Origin: Methanobacteriota archaeon
GTDB lineage: Archaea; Thermoplasmatota; Thermoplasmata; RBG-16-68-12; JAFNFQ01
Assembly (NCBI GenBank): GCA_017885655.1
Contig: JAFNFQ010000008.1
Location: 44,895 to 95,993, forward strand
Direction: 5' to 3'
DNA: 51,099 nucleotides
In this document: positions 18,966-28,196 of the stretch, piece after piece
Layout of the letters: every line of letters begins with the position of its first letter
Position numbering within the stretch: the stretch's first letter is position 1
Notes under the pieces: generated by a model
Told to the model about the DNA's origin: nothing
What the model saw: the letters and a program-made list of their open reading frames with translations, nothing else
The model's database searches: none
Made by a program: the position numbers and the translations under genes

Positions 18966-20110
18966 AGAAAGCGAAGAAGGAGATGGACCCAGAGAAGATG
19001 CAGTCTCTTCTCAGGAACGAGAAGGCGGTGAAGGGCATCGCCGGGGAGATCTCCCGCCTTGCGGGCAAGCATGGAGCCCGCATCATGCACGTCTGCGGCT
19101 CCCACGAGCACACCGCCACGCGGTTCGGACTGAGGACGCTGCTTCCCGCCAACGTCGAGCTGATTGCGGGGCCAGGATGTCCCGTATGCGTTTGCTCCTC
19201 CGCGGACATCCGCGACGCGATCGAGGTCGCGAAGAAGGGGGCAATCCTCACCACTTTCGGCGACATGATGAGGGACAGGACCCAACATGGTTCTTTGGAG
19301 GATGCCAGAGCTACAGGGGCCGATGTGAGGATGGTGTACAGCCCCCTGGACGCGGTCCAGATGGCTAAGGACAATGCGCGTCGCGAGGTCGTGTTCTTCG
19401 GTGTTGGTTTCGAAACCACTGCGGCACCGGTGGCGTCCATGGTCTCCGACGATCTCCCCGCCAACTTCTCGATGCTCACCTCGTTCAAGCTCACATCCCC
19501 CGCAGTGGACGCGCTGCTCGCATCAGGCAAGCACCACCTCGACGGGATCATTGCACCAGGTCATGTGTCGACGGTTGTCGGAGCGGTTGATTGGGCCAGG
19601 TTCCCCGAGAAATATGGCGTCCCCGCAGTCGTGGCGGGATTCGAGCCGGCTGACCTGCTCCTGGCCATCCTGAAGATACTGCAACAGATGAAAGCCGGCA
19701 AGCCGAAGGTGGAGAACGAGTACACCCGCCTCGTGCGGTTTGAGGGGAACCCTCATGCGCAGGAAGCGATGAGGAACGCGTTCGACGTGAAGCCGGCGTT
19801 CTGGCGGGGAATCGGAATGATTCCTGATTCGGGCTTGTTCCTCAAGGAACGCTGGAGCGATTTCGATGCCAAGAGGAAGTTCGAAATCCAGTCCTCAATC
19901 GATTCGGAGAAGGATCTTCCGAAGGGCTGTCACTGCGACGAGGTCATCGTCGGCGAGCTGTACCCTAACGAGTGCCCCTTGTTCGGGAAGACATGCACGC
20001 CGGCGAGCCCCTACGGGCCATGCATGGTCTCTGGCGAGGGGACATGCTACATCTGGCACAGGTTCGGCGATCCGAGGGAGCTGAGGAAGATTCTGGCGGG
20101 GAGGAAGTGA
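18962..20110 (+). CDS. hypD: Hydrogenase formation protein HypD
   Basis: MHVCGSHEHTATRFGLR, GPGCPVCVC, GFETTAAP, GPCMVSGEGTC. Confidence 0.97.
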   Translation: MKKAKKEMDPEKMQSLLRNEKAVKGIAGEISRLAGKHGARIMHVCGSHEHTATRFGLRTLLPANVELIAGPGCPVCVCSSADIRDAIEVAKKGAILTTFGDMMRDRTQHGSLEDARATGADVRMVYSPLDAVQMAKDNARREVVFFGVGFETTAAPVASMVSDDLPANFSMLTSFKLTSPAVDALLASGKHHLDGIIAPGHVSTVVGAVDWARFPEKYGVPAVVAGFEPADLLLAILKILQQMKAGKPKVENEYTRLVRFEGNPHAQEAMRNAFDVKPAFWRGIGMIPDSGLFLKERWSDFDAKRKFEIQSSIDSEKDLPKGCHCDEVIVGELYPNECPLFGKTCTPASPYGPCMVSGEGTCYIWHRFGDPRELRKILAGRK

Positions 20111-20111
20111 A

Positions 20112-20339
20112 ATGTGCCTCGCGATACCGATGAAGATTGTCAGCATCGACCGCAATCGGAGTCTCGCTCAGGCCGATGCGCTCGGTGTTACCAGGACAAT
20201 CTCAATCGCGATGATGGGAGACGAGGTGAAGGAGGGCGACTGGGTCATGGTGCATACGGGGTTCGCCCTCGAGAAGCTCGAGTACGAGGAGGCCAACGAG
20301 ATTCTCACGCTGCTGCAGGAAGTCGCGAAGGGGGACTAG
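20112..20339 (+). CDS. hypC: HypC/HybG/HupF family hydrogenase chaperone
   Basis: MCLAIPMKIVSID N-terminus; start overlaps the end region of hypD. Confidence 0.96.
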   Translation: MCLAIPMKIVSIDRNRSLAQADALGVTRTISIAMMGDEVKEGDWVMVHTGFALEKLEYEEANEILTLLQEVAKGD

Positions 20340-20341
20340 CG

Positions 20342-21364
20342 ATGGAGAAGCGAGTGACCCTGGGCCACGGGGCCGGCGGGAAGCTGACTCAGGACCTGAT
20401 TAATTCGCTCTTCATCCCGCACCTGAAGAACGACCTCCTGATGGAGATGGGCGACTCCGCGATTATCCGCAAGAAGCCGTTGCGGGACCGCCTGGCCTTC
20501 ACGACAGACTCGTTCGTGGTGACGCCGCTCTTCTTCCCCGGCGGCGACATCGGGAAGTTGGCGGTGAACGGGACGATAAACGATCTCGTTGTGGCGGGAG
20601 CCGAGCCGCTGTACCTATCCGCGGGATTCATTTTGGAAGAGGGCCTGCCTTTCGAGGATCTAGAGAGGGTGTGCGTTTCCATGGCGGATGCGTGCAACAA
20701 TGGCGGTGTCCAGATAGTCGCCGCAGATACAAAGGTCGTGGAGAAAGGCAAGGGCGATGGAATATTCATCAACACCTCGGGCGTTGGGCTCCTGCGTCCC
20801 AAGGCGCGCATCGATCCGAAGAGAGTCGCACCGGGTGATAGCATCCTCGTGACAGGGACTCTCGGAGACCACGGCATTTCCGTCTTCCTTGCCCGCCAGA
20901 AGCTTGGCATCAACACGAATGTGAAGAGCGACTGCGCTGCGCTAAACACTCTGCTGCTGCCGCTCATTGACAAGTTTGGCGGGGACATTCACTTCATGAG
21001 GGACCTGACGCGCGGCGGGTTCGCCACGATACTGAACGAGATGGCGGGGCAGTCCGGCACGAGCGTCGTCGTCAGGGAGGACTCCATACGCGTGCTGCCC
21101 GGAGTAGTGGCCGTCTGCGAGATGCTCGGCTTCGACCCGCTGTACCTTGCGAACGAGGGAAAGGCGATGCTGGCGATTTCACCTGATGTGGCGGGCAAGG
21201 TCTTGAAGCATCTGAGGAAGCACAGGCTCGGCAGGAACGCAGAGATTGTCGGTCAGGTCGATCAGGCGGGCGAGGGCAAGGCGAGAGTCTTCCTGGATAC
21301 CACGGTTGGCGGGACACGACTGCTCGACAGGCTTTTGGAGGATCAGTTGCCGAGGATTTGCTGA
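20342..21364 (+). CDS. hypE: Hydrogenase expression/formation protein HypE
   Basis: HGAGGKLTQDLI, FTTDSFVVTPLFFPGGDIGKLAVNGTINDL, HFMRDLTRGG, C-terminal PRIC. ATG at 20342, in frame inside the longer track ORF. Confidence 0.97.
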   Translation: MEKRVTLGHGAGGKLTQDLINSLFIPHLKNDLLMEMGDSAIIRKKPLRDRLAFTTDSFVVTPLFFPGGDIGKLAVNGTINDLVVAGAEPLYLSAGFILEEGLPFEDLERVCVSMADACNNGGVQIVAADTKVVEKGKGDGIFINTSGVGLLRPKARIDPKRVAPGDSILVTGTLGDHGISVFLARQKLGINTNVKSDCAALNTLLLPLIDKFGGDIHFMRDLTRGGFATILNEMAGQSGTSVVVREDSIRVLPGVVAVCEMLGFDPLYLANEGKAMLAISPDVAGKVLKHLRKHRLGRNAEIVGQVDQAGEGKARVFLDTTVGGTRLLDRLLEDQLPRIC

Positions 21365-21519
21365 GGCGTCAGAAGGAAACTTGATGTCGAAGGGACGAAG
21401 GCATCGACGACTTCGACGAGGATGATTGAGGCCTCAGTGACGCCTCTTGGCGGTGCGACGTACCTCTTCTCCAGTTCCTCTCAAGCTGTTCCAGAGCTCC
21501 TCTTAACTTGTTCCATATT

Positions 21520-21550
21520 GGACAATCGGGGTTCGGACCCACGACTGTCC
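21520..21550 (+). other. Stable intergenic hairpin (possible terminator or structured RNA element)
   Basis: GGACAATCGGGGTTCGGACCCACGACTGTCC: on the - strand the 9-nt arms GGACAGTCG/CGATTGTCC pair with one wobble, then a one-base bulge and GGG/CCC closing TCCGAA. Confidence 0.45.
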
Positions 21551-21714
21551 GCGGAATATCCAATGGTTGCCCCAGATGCCGTTTGGGTGGACTTCTCCCG
21601 ATGTCGTGAACTCTAGCGAACGTCTCCGCCCGGACGAGCGGGTTGGCAGTACCTTCTTGAGAATCTCCATACTATAAGTAGGGGAGGTTCAATTGGGATA
21701 CTGATTCCTAGTCA

Positions 21715-22287
21715 GTGATAAAGATGTTTGAAATCCGCTTCCACGGAAGGGGCGGCCAGGGCTCTGTTATTGCATCTGAGATCTTGTCAAAGGCGGTCTT
21801 TTTAGAGGGGAAGGATGTGCAGAGCTTCCCGTTCTTCGGCGTTGAAAGGCGAGGCGCGCCCGTCCAGGCCTACACGCGCATAGACGACAAGCCGATCAGG
21901 GTGAAGGCGAACATATACACCCCGGACTGCGTGGTCGTGCTCGATCCCAGCCTCCTCAAGAGCCAGAACGTGACGGCGGGCCTGAAAGAAGGAGGCTATC
22001 TGCTGATCAACACGGAGAAGAAGCCGGAGGAACTCACCATCGATTTCAAGGGGAATATGGCGACCGTCGACGCGACCGCCATCGCCCTCAAGCTCGGGCT
22101 CGGCAGCAAGTCTGCGCCAATCGTCAATACCGCAATACTCGGGGCGCTCGCCAAGGTCACCGGCCTCGTGAAGCTCGATTCAATAACCGCCGCAATCAGC
22201 GAATCCGTCCCGAACAAGCCCGAGGCGAACGCCGCGGCGGCAAAGGAAGCGTTCGAGAAGGTGCTCATTAGGAGGATGGCCGCGTGA
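21715..22287 (+). CDS. porG: Pyruvate/2-ketoacid:ferredoxin oxidoreductase, gamma subunit
   Basis: [44 protein letters not shown] at 21724 is a likely start; first of four overlapping genes. Confidence 0.92.
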   Translation: MIKMFEIRFHGRGGQGSVIASEILSKAVFLEGKDVQSFPFFGVERRGAPVQAYTRIDDKPIRVKANIYTPDCVVVLDPSLLKSQNVTAGLKEGGYLLINTEKKPEELTIDFKGNMATVDATAIALKLGLGSKSAPIVNTAILGALAKVTGLVKLDSITAAISESVPNKPEANAAAAKEAFEKVLIRRMAA

Positions 22288-22559
22288 AGACCTACAAGAC
22301 ATATGCGGACCTTCCCGGCGCGCCAATCGCGGACGTCCCCAGTCAGGAGGAATCGACAGCCGGCTGGAGGACGACAAGGCCGGTCTTGGATCCGAAGAAT
22401 TGTACCAAGTGCTACCTCTGCTGGAAGTACTGCCCCGACACCGCCATCTCGGTCAACGACGAAGGATGGCCCGTGATCAGGTACGAGCACTGCAAGGGCT
22501 GCGGCATCTGCGCGACAGAGTGCCCGAAGGAGTGCATAGTCATGGAGAAGGAGGTCTGA
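22284..22559 (+). CDS. porD: Pyruvate/2-ketoacid:ferredoxin oxidoreductase, delta subunit
   Basis: Two 4Fe-4S motifs: [13 protein letters not shown] and [14 protein letters not shown]. Confidence 0.93.
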   Translation: MKTYKTYADLPGAPIADVPSQEESTAGWRTTRPVLDPKNCTKCYLCWKYCPDTAISVNDEGWPVIRYEHCKGCGICATECPKECIVMEKEV

Positions 22560-22561
22560 GG

Positions 22562-23755
22562 ATGGCGAAGGTCGTCATGACGGGGAACTACGCGCAGAGC
22601 TACGCGTCGAAGCTTGCTAGGGCGCAAGTCGTGGCGGCGTATCCCATAACCCCCCAGACGAGCATCGTCGAGAAGATCGCAGATTTCGTATCATCGGGGG
22701 AGATGGAGACTCAGTTCATCAAGGTCGAGAGCGAACACAGCGCGATGCAGGTGTGCATCTCCGCCGCCGCCCTCGGCGCGAGGTCGTACACGGCGACATC
22801 TTCGCAAGGACTGCTGCTGATGCACGAACTGCTATTCTGGGCAGCGGGCCAGAGAGCGCCGATTATCATGGGGATAATCAACAGGGCTGTCGCCCCGCCA
22901 TGGTCGATATGGACCGACCACACCGACAGCATGGCGCAGAGGGACACCGGCTGGATCCAATATTACTGCGAGAGCAACCAGGAGGTCCTCGACACGGTCC
23001 TTCAAGCGTACAAGGTCGCCGAAGACCCGGAAATCAGACTCCCCGTCATGGTCATGGAGGACGCGTTCTACCTCTCACATACAATCGAGGCGGTCGACGT
23101 CCCGCCGCAGGGTGCGGTCGATGCCTACATCCCGCTCAAGCGCTCGCCTTGGGTGCTCGACATCGAGAAGCCGACGAGGATGGGCTCCTTCATGGGCCCG
23201 GACATCTACATGGAGTACAGGTACATCGTCGCGAAGGCCATGCAGGAATCGAGGAAGGTCATTGTGGAGGCCGACGAGGACTATGGCAGGCGGTTCGGCA
23301 GGAGCTACGGCGGCCTCCTTCCGACCTATCGGTGCGATGATGCCGATGTCGTGCTGCTGACAATAGGGACAGCCTCGTGCACCGCCAAGGAGGTCGTGGA
23401 CGAGCTTAGGAAGGAAGGCAAGAAGGTCGGGCTCGCCCGCATGAGGGTCTTCAGGCCATTCCCCGAGGAAGAAATCGCTCGACTCGCATCCAGCGTCAGG
23501 GCGATCGGCGTGGTCGACAGGAGCTGGGGATTCGGGTACGCGGGCACCATGTTCACGGAGGTGGCCGGCGCGCTCTACAAGTCGAAGTCCAAGCCGCTGA
23601 TGAAGGACTACATCACAGGAATTGGCGGGAGAGACATCACGCCTCAGGTCCTCCGCGGCATTTACCTGGACCTGCTGAAGGTCCGCGAGGGCGATGAGGA
23701 AATGGAGTGGTGGGGTCTCAGGCGTCCGGAGAAGGAGGTGAAGCACAATGCCTAG
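22562..23755 (+). CDS. porA: Pyruvate/2-ketoacid:ferredoxin oxidoreductase, alpha subunit
   Basis: AAYPITPQTSIVEKIADFV, ESEHSAMQVCISAAALGARSYTATSSQGLLLM; ATG at 22562 inside the longer track ORF. Confidence 0.93.
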   Translation: MAKVVMTGNYAQSYASKLARAQVVAAYPITPQTSIVEKIADFVSSGEMETQFIKVESEHSAMQVCISAAALGARSYTATSSQGLLLMHELLFWAAGQRAPIIMGIINRAVAPPWSIWTDHTDSMAQRDTGWIQYYCESNQEVLDTVLQAYKVAEDPEIRLPVMVMEDAFYLSHTIEAVDVPPQGAVDAYIPLKRSPWVLDIEKPTRMGSFMGPDIYMEYRYIVAKAMQESRKVIVEADEDYGRRFGRSYGGLLPTYRCDDADVVLLTIGTASCTAKEVVDELRKEGKKVGLARMRVFRPFPEEEIARLASSVRAIGVVDRSWGFGYAGTMFTEVAGALYKSKSKPLMKDYITGIGGRDITPQVLRGIYLDLLKVREGDEEMEWWGLRRPEKEVKHNA

Positions 23756-24662
23756 GTTCTCCATACCTGAGCAGGAACTGGTCTACTCTGGCCACGTGGC
23801 CTGCCCTGGCTGCGGCGGCGGCCTCGCGATAAGGTACATGCTCAAGGCGCTGGGCCCTAGGACGATCGTGAGCATCCCGGCCTGTTGCTGGGCGATAACC
23901 TCGGGGCCTTTCCCGAGGACTGCACTCAAGGTCCCGACGCTCGACACCGCCTTCGAGACCACTGGCGCTTCGATCTCCGGCCTGAGGGCGGCCCTGGACG
24001 CTCTCGGAATGAAAGACATCACTGTCGTCGGATATGCGGGAGATGGCGGCACGGCGGACATCGGAATCCAGGCCCTCTCCGGGATGATTGAGCGGAACAC
24101 CGATGCAATTTACTTTATGTACGATAACGAGGCCTACATGAACACGGGCATCCAGAGGTCCAGCGCGACTCCGTTCGGCGCCTGGACAACGACGACGCCG
24201 GCGGACATGGACGGCACCTGGAAGACCGAGCCGAAGAAGAGCATGATGGCCATCGTGGTTGCGCACAAGATTCCCTATGCGGCGACCGTCTCAATCGGCT
24301 TCCCTGAGGACTTCGTGAGGAAGGTGGAGAGGGCGAAGAGCATCAAGGGCTCCCGGTTCATCCACGCGTTCTGCCCTTGCCCTCCAGGATGGAAGTACTC
24401 GCCCGAGAACACGATCAAGCTCGCCAAGCTCGGCGTCAACACCAATGTCTTTCCCCTCTACGAGGTGGAGAACGGCGTCTACAAGATCACGATGAAGCCC
24501 TCGAAGCCCCGCCCCGTGAAGGAGTACCTCGGGACGCAGGGCAGGTTCAAGCACCTCACGGACGAGATGATCGCGCAGATCCAAGAGAGGACGGACAAGA
24601 CTTGGAATAACCTGCTCGCCTTGGAGGGGTTCTCCAAGGAGCATCCATATTGCGGCCTATAG
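23748..24662 (+). CDS. porB: Pyruvate/2-ketoacid:ferredoxin oxidoreductase, beta subunit (TPP-binding)
   Basis: CPGCGGGLAIRY, GYAGDGGTADIGIQALSG, YDNEAYMNTGIQRSSATPFGAWTTTTP. Confidence 0.94.
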   Translation: MPRFSIPEQELVYSGHVACPGCGGGLAIRYMLKALGPRTIVSIPACCWAITSGPFPRTALKVPTLDTAFETTGASISGLRAALDALGMKDITVVGYAGDGGTADIGIQALSGMIERNTDAIYFMYDNEAYMNTGIQRSSATPFGAWTTTTPADMDGTWKTEPKKSMMAIVVAHKIPYAATVSIGFPEDFVRKVERAKSIKGSRFIHAFCPCPPGWKYSPENTIKLAKLGVNTNVFPLYEVENGVYKITMKPSKPRPVKEYLGTQGRFKHLTDEMIAQIQERTDKTWNNLLALEGFSKEHPYCGL

Positions 24663-24904
24663 AGGAAAATGCGGGTAATGGGCTTTCGTAGCCTCAATCA
24701 TGTGAGCGAAAATTCGATAGCATGATTTTTTGAACGGGCGGATAATCCGCCGCCTTACAATCGATAAATCCGGAACAAGGCCTCCTTTCTCTATGCGCCG
24801 AAAATATTCGGGAGCCCAAAAATGGGTTAGCAAAGAGCATATATACTTTTCTCGCGTATCATTGTCTACATCATATATACCGCAATGGCCGGGAGGATGA
24901 ATAA

Positions 24905-25957
24905 ATGGAGAGCCGGAAAATCCAGAAAGTTGGGACTTCGACCCTGACTATATCGTTGCCGCGGAGCTGGGCGACGGCCAGGAACCTGAAGAAGGGGGAT
25001 CAGGTGTTCCTCATCGAGGAGGGCGAGACGCTCAAGGTGATCCCCGCATCCTCAATCCAGGACAGGAGGCGCGCCGCAGAGGAATACATGATCGACGCTG
25101 ACCTTTGCGAGGGACCAGGGATGCTCGAGCAGATCCTCGTCGGATGCTATGTCTTGGGCAGGGAAAGGTTCACGGTCAAGTCTGCGACACGGTTGAAGAG
25201 CGAGTACATAGAGGTGACCAGGAGGGCGTCGCGCAGGCTCATGGGTCTTGGCATCATCGAGGAGACATCCAGCAAGATAGTCCTCCAGTGCTCGATTGAG
25301 CCGACGAGGTACCCGATCGACGCTCTGCTGAAGAGGCTGTTCAACCTGGGCTCGACGATGCTGGACGAGGCCGTGGAGGCCCTGATCACGAAGGACAGGA
25401 GGCTCGCAGAGGACGCCGTGAAGCGAGAGGACGACGCGGACATGATGTACTGGCTCATCGTGCGGCTTTTACTCTCAGCCCAACTCGACGACGGTCTGGT
25501 CGATAAGCTCGGCATGAAATCCAAGCTGGAGATCGCCGGGTACAGGCTCATCGCCAAGGAACTGGAGAGCGTGGCGGACCTCGGCGAGGAGATCGCTCAA
25601 ACGGTCTGTGAAATGATTGAGTCAGAGGTGGAAGTGCCGTCGAGCCTAGCCAAGTCGCTGAAGGACCTCACTGACAGCGTGAGAGAGCTGTACAGCAGGG
25701 GCATCGCGGCGCTCTTGTCGAGGGATCTGAAGGTCGCGAGCGAGACGGTTCTGATGCGCGCGGAGCTCGAGAAGAAGGAGGAAAGGTTCACGAAGCAGCT
25801 TATCGACCAGACCGAGGACCTGCAACTGCAGACTCATATCAGGACGATCCTCCACGGAATCGAGCGCATGAGCGAGTACGCATCCTCCATAGGCGTGATT
25901 GCGATAAACAGGTACCTTGAGCGCCCCACGAACATCTGCCATCCCGCCGGCACGTAA
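24905..25957 (+). CDS. AbrB-like N-terminal domain plus PhoU-like protein
   Basis: MESRKIQKVGTSTLTISLPRSWATARNLKKGDQVFLIEEGETLKVIP (SpoVT/AbrB-like), then a helical PhoU-like region. Confidence 0.85.
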   Translation: MESRKIQKVGTSTLTISLPRSWATARNLKKGDQVFLIEEGETLKVIPASSIQDRRRAAEEYMIDADLCEGPGMLEQILVGCYVLGRERFTVKSATRLKSEYIEVTRRASRRLMGLGIIEETSSKIVLQCSIEPTRYPIDALLKRLFNLGSTMLDEAVEALITKDRRLAEDAVKREDDADMMYWLIVRLLLSAQLDDGLVDKLGMKSKLEIAGYRLIAKELESVADLGEEIAQTVCEMIESEVEVPSSLAKSLKDLTDSVRELYSRGIAALLSRDLKVASETVLMRAELEKKEERFTKQLIDQTEDLQLQTHIRTILHGIERMSEYASSIGVIAINRYLERPTNICHPAGT

Positions 25958-25993
25958 GACGCCGCCCTTTCGCACCAAGTGCGGGCCGGGTTC

Positions 25994-26860
25994 TCAGCGG
26001 TCGGCCTTGATCGCCGCCGCGAAATCCTCGGCAACGGAGATTTTCGACACCGGGCTCGGCACTGTGTCCGTCGACACGACGTCGTCGCAGACCTTCAGGT
26101 GCTCCAGGGCGTTCGCGGTGAAGAGCCCGTGGAGGCATGCGGCCATCACCCCTGTAGCCCCCTGCCCCTTGACCGCGTTCGCGGCGCTGACTATCGTTCT
26201 GCCGGTGGAGATGACATCGTCCACGATCGCCACTCTCTTCCCGCGGGCATCGAGGTTCTTGGGGGCCATGCGGACCGTGAAGCTGTCTATCCTCTCTTTC
26301 TCCAGCCAGTCCCATGACGCCCCTATGGCCTCCGAGACCTCCTTGGCATGTCTCACTGCGCCCTTGTCCGGGGAAAGCACGAGGTCCACACCCCTGCCCT
26401 TCAGATACCGCGCGATTGCGGGCATGCCGTCGACCTCCTTGGCGGGGACATCGAAGTATCCGAGCACGGAAGGGTTGTGCAGCCCCATCGTGTAGATCGC
26501 GTCAGCCTGCACCTGGACATGCTTCGCCAGGACGCGCGCGCTGACGCCCTCCCCTTCCTCGAACTTCTTGTCCTGCCTGCCGTAGCCGAAGTATGGTATA
26601 ACGAGCGTCAGCGAGGCCGCGCCCCCCTCGCGCACAGCGTCCTCGAGCAGCAATAGCTCGATGATCTTCGAGTCGGGGTGGGTAGTCTGCACGACGACGA
26701 TGTCCTCGCCCTTGACGGAGGCCTGCAGCCTCACGTACTGCTCGCCGTCGGGGAAACCCCCGGGGTGCTTCTCGTGCTGGACCGAGATATAATCGACGCC
26801 GAGCACGCGGGCGAGATTCTGTGCAAGATTCAGGGAAGCAGAGCCGCCGACTACCTTCAT
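25994..26860 (-). CDS. prs: Ribose-phosphate pyrophosphokinase
   Basis: FPDGEQYVRL, PYFGYGRQDKKFEEGEGVSARVLAKHV, PRPP-binding VAIVDDVISTGRTIV; start set at MKVVGG. Confidence 0.94.
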   Translation of the reverse strand: MKVVGGSASLNLAQNLARVLGVDYISVQHEKHPGGFPDGEQYVRLQASVKGEDIVVVQTTHPDSKIIELLLLEDAVREGGAASLTLVIPYFGYGRQDKKFEEGEGVSARVLAKHVQVQADAIYTMGLHNPSVLGYFDVPAKEVDGMPAIARYLKGRGVDLVLSPDKGAVRHAKEVSEAIGASWDWLEKERIDSFTVRMAPKNLDARGKRVAIVDDVISTGRTIVSAANAVKGQGATGVMAACLHGLFTANALEHLKVCDDVVSTDTVPSPVSKISVAEDFAAAIKADR

Positions 26861-26987
26861 TCTCCAACCCCGGATGGCGGGATGCTGCGCCACATATTTC
26901 AATCAGAGCCCACCCAGACTCGCGGAGGCGATAGGGGTCTGCGAGGCTTTTTATATCATACCTAGGGGTTTGTTCTACCGAGCTGCA

Positions 26988-28181
26988 ATGGACTTCTCGG
27001 AGTTTCAGGCGCTCCTGCGTCGTCACAGGAACGCCGTCGTCTTCGCCGCATTCGTCCTCCTCGTGGCGGGACTCGACCTTCTCCTGAATCCCCCGATCGA
27101 GGGGCGCATAGAGATACTGTCGCTGCCGTTTCTGGCGAGCGCGGCTTTCCTGTTTGCCATCGTGTTCTGGCCGACGAAGGTCGGCGTGCCGGCGGAGGCA
27201 CCGCCGTCAAATACGCTGGCGCACCGCTTCCTGAAGAGGGTGACCCTCGGATGGCGGCTGGTGCCGTTCTTCCCGCTGGCGGGCATCGCAATCATAGCTC
27301 TCGACGTTATCTACAATTTCCTCATCGCCGACTACCCGGTCCTCCAGATTCACGACACCGTCACGATCATGTTCGGCGTGTCGCTCATAGCCTATCCCTT
27401 CGTGCCGCAGAAGTTCGACCGCGAGAGGGACTTCGTCCTGTTCTTTTTCCTGATTCTCGTCCTTATGCTCGTGGTGCCGCTTCTGCTGTTTCGTATCGTC
27501 CAAGGCGACTTCGAGGAGGGCGTCAACTCGTACTCCTCGACGTTGCTCGCTCCCCAGTTGCGGTGGATTCTGAACCTGCTCGGGGTCCGGGCGAGTATCA
27601 TCCCCAGTCTGCCCGGCTCCTCAGCTCCAACTCTCGAGTTCATCACTCAGAGCGGCGCAAACATCTCAGTCCAGATCACGACATCCTGCTCGGGCATCTA
27701 CAGCTTCTCGATCTTCGCGGCGGCGTTCACAGCTTTCATCCTGACCGAGTTCGACAGAACGAACTGGCGGGTGTGGTCTCTGCTCGTCATGGGCTTCGTG
27801 GCATCGTATGTGGCCAACATCCTCAGGATGACCGTGATAGTGCTGGCGGGTTACTTCGGGAACACGTCGGCAGAAGCGGAGCGGTCGATGATGATCGCCC
27901 ATTCGAACGCTGGTTGGCTGATATTCCTCGGATGGATTACCCTTTTCTGGCTGCTGATGTACAGGTTCCTGTTCCCCCGGAAGAAGCGGACGGAGGCTGT
28001 CGAAAAAAGGAAGTTCTCCTCCTGTCCGCTGTGCGGTGAGCCGCTCTCTCCCACCGTACCCGGCTTCAAGTGCGATTGCGGCAAGATGTACCACGCATCT
28101 TGCATCCAAAAGAACGGGCGGTGTCCCGCATGCGACAGGTCGATAATCGTGACAGAAGCGGCGGGAAAAACCCTCACCTGA
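26988..28181 (+). CDS. Archaeosortase/exosortase-family protein with C-terminal RING/PHD-like zinc module
   Basis: Multiple TM segments with exosortase-type motifs TTSCSGIYSFSIFAAAF, NILRMTVIVLAG and AHSNAGWLIFLGW (Cys, Arg, His); C-terminal CPLCGEPLSPTVPGFKCDCGKMYHASCIQKNGRCPAC. Confidence 0.85.
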   Translation: MDFSEFQALLRRHRNAVVFAAFVLLVAGLDLLLNPPIEGRIEILSLPFLASAAFLFAIVFWPTKVGVPAEAPPSNTLAHRFLKRVTLGWRLVPFFPLAGIAIIALDVIYNFLIADYPVLQIHDTVTIMFGVSLIAYPFVPQKFDRERDFVLFFFLILVLMLVVPLLLFRIVQGDFEEGVNSYSSTLLAPQLRWILNLLGVRASIIPSLPGSSAPTLEFITQSGANISVQITTSCSGIYSFSIFAAAFTAFILTEFDRTNWRVWSLLVMGFVASYVANILRMTVIVLAGYFGNTSAEAERSMMIAHSNAGWLIFLGWITLFWLLMYRFLFPRKKRTEAVEKRKFSSCPLCGEPLSPTVPGFKCDCGKMYHASCIQKNGRCPACDRSIIVTEAAGKTLT

Positions 28182-28196
28182 TGTCAACGGCGGGAT

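Noticed and set aside
21500-21570. Possible tRNA gene (T-arm-like GGGTCCGAACCCC)
   Set aside because: No matching acceptor, D and anticodon arms could be assembled; kept only as a hairpin finding.
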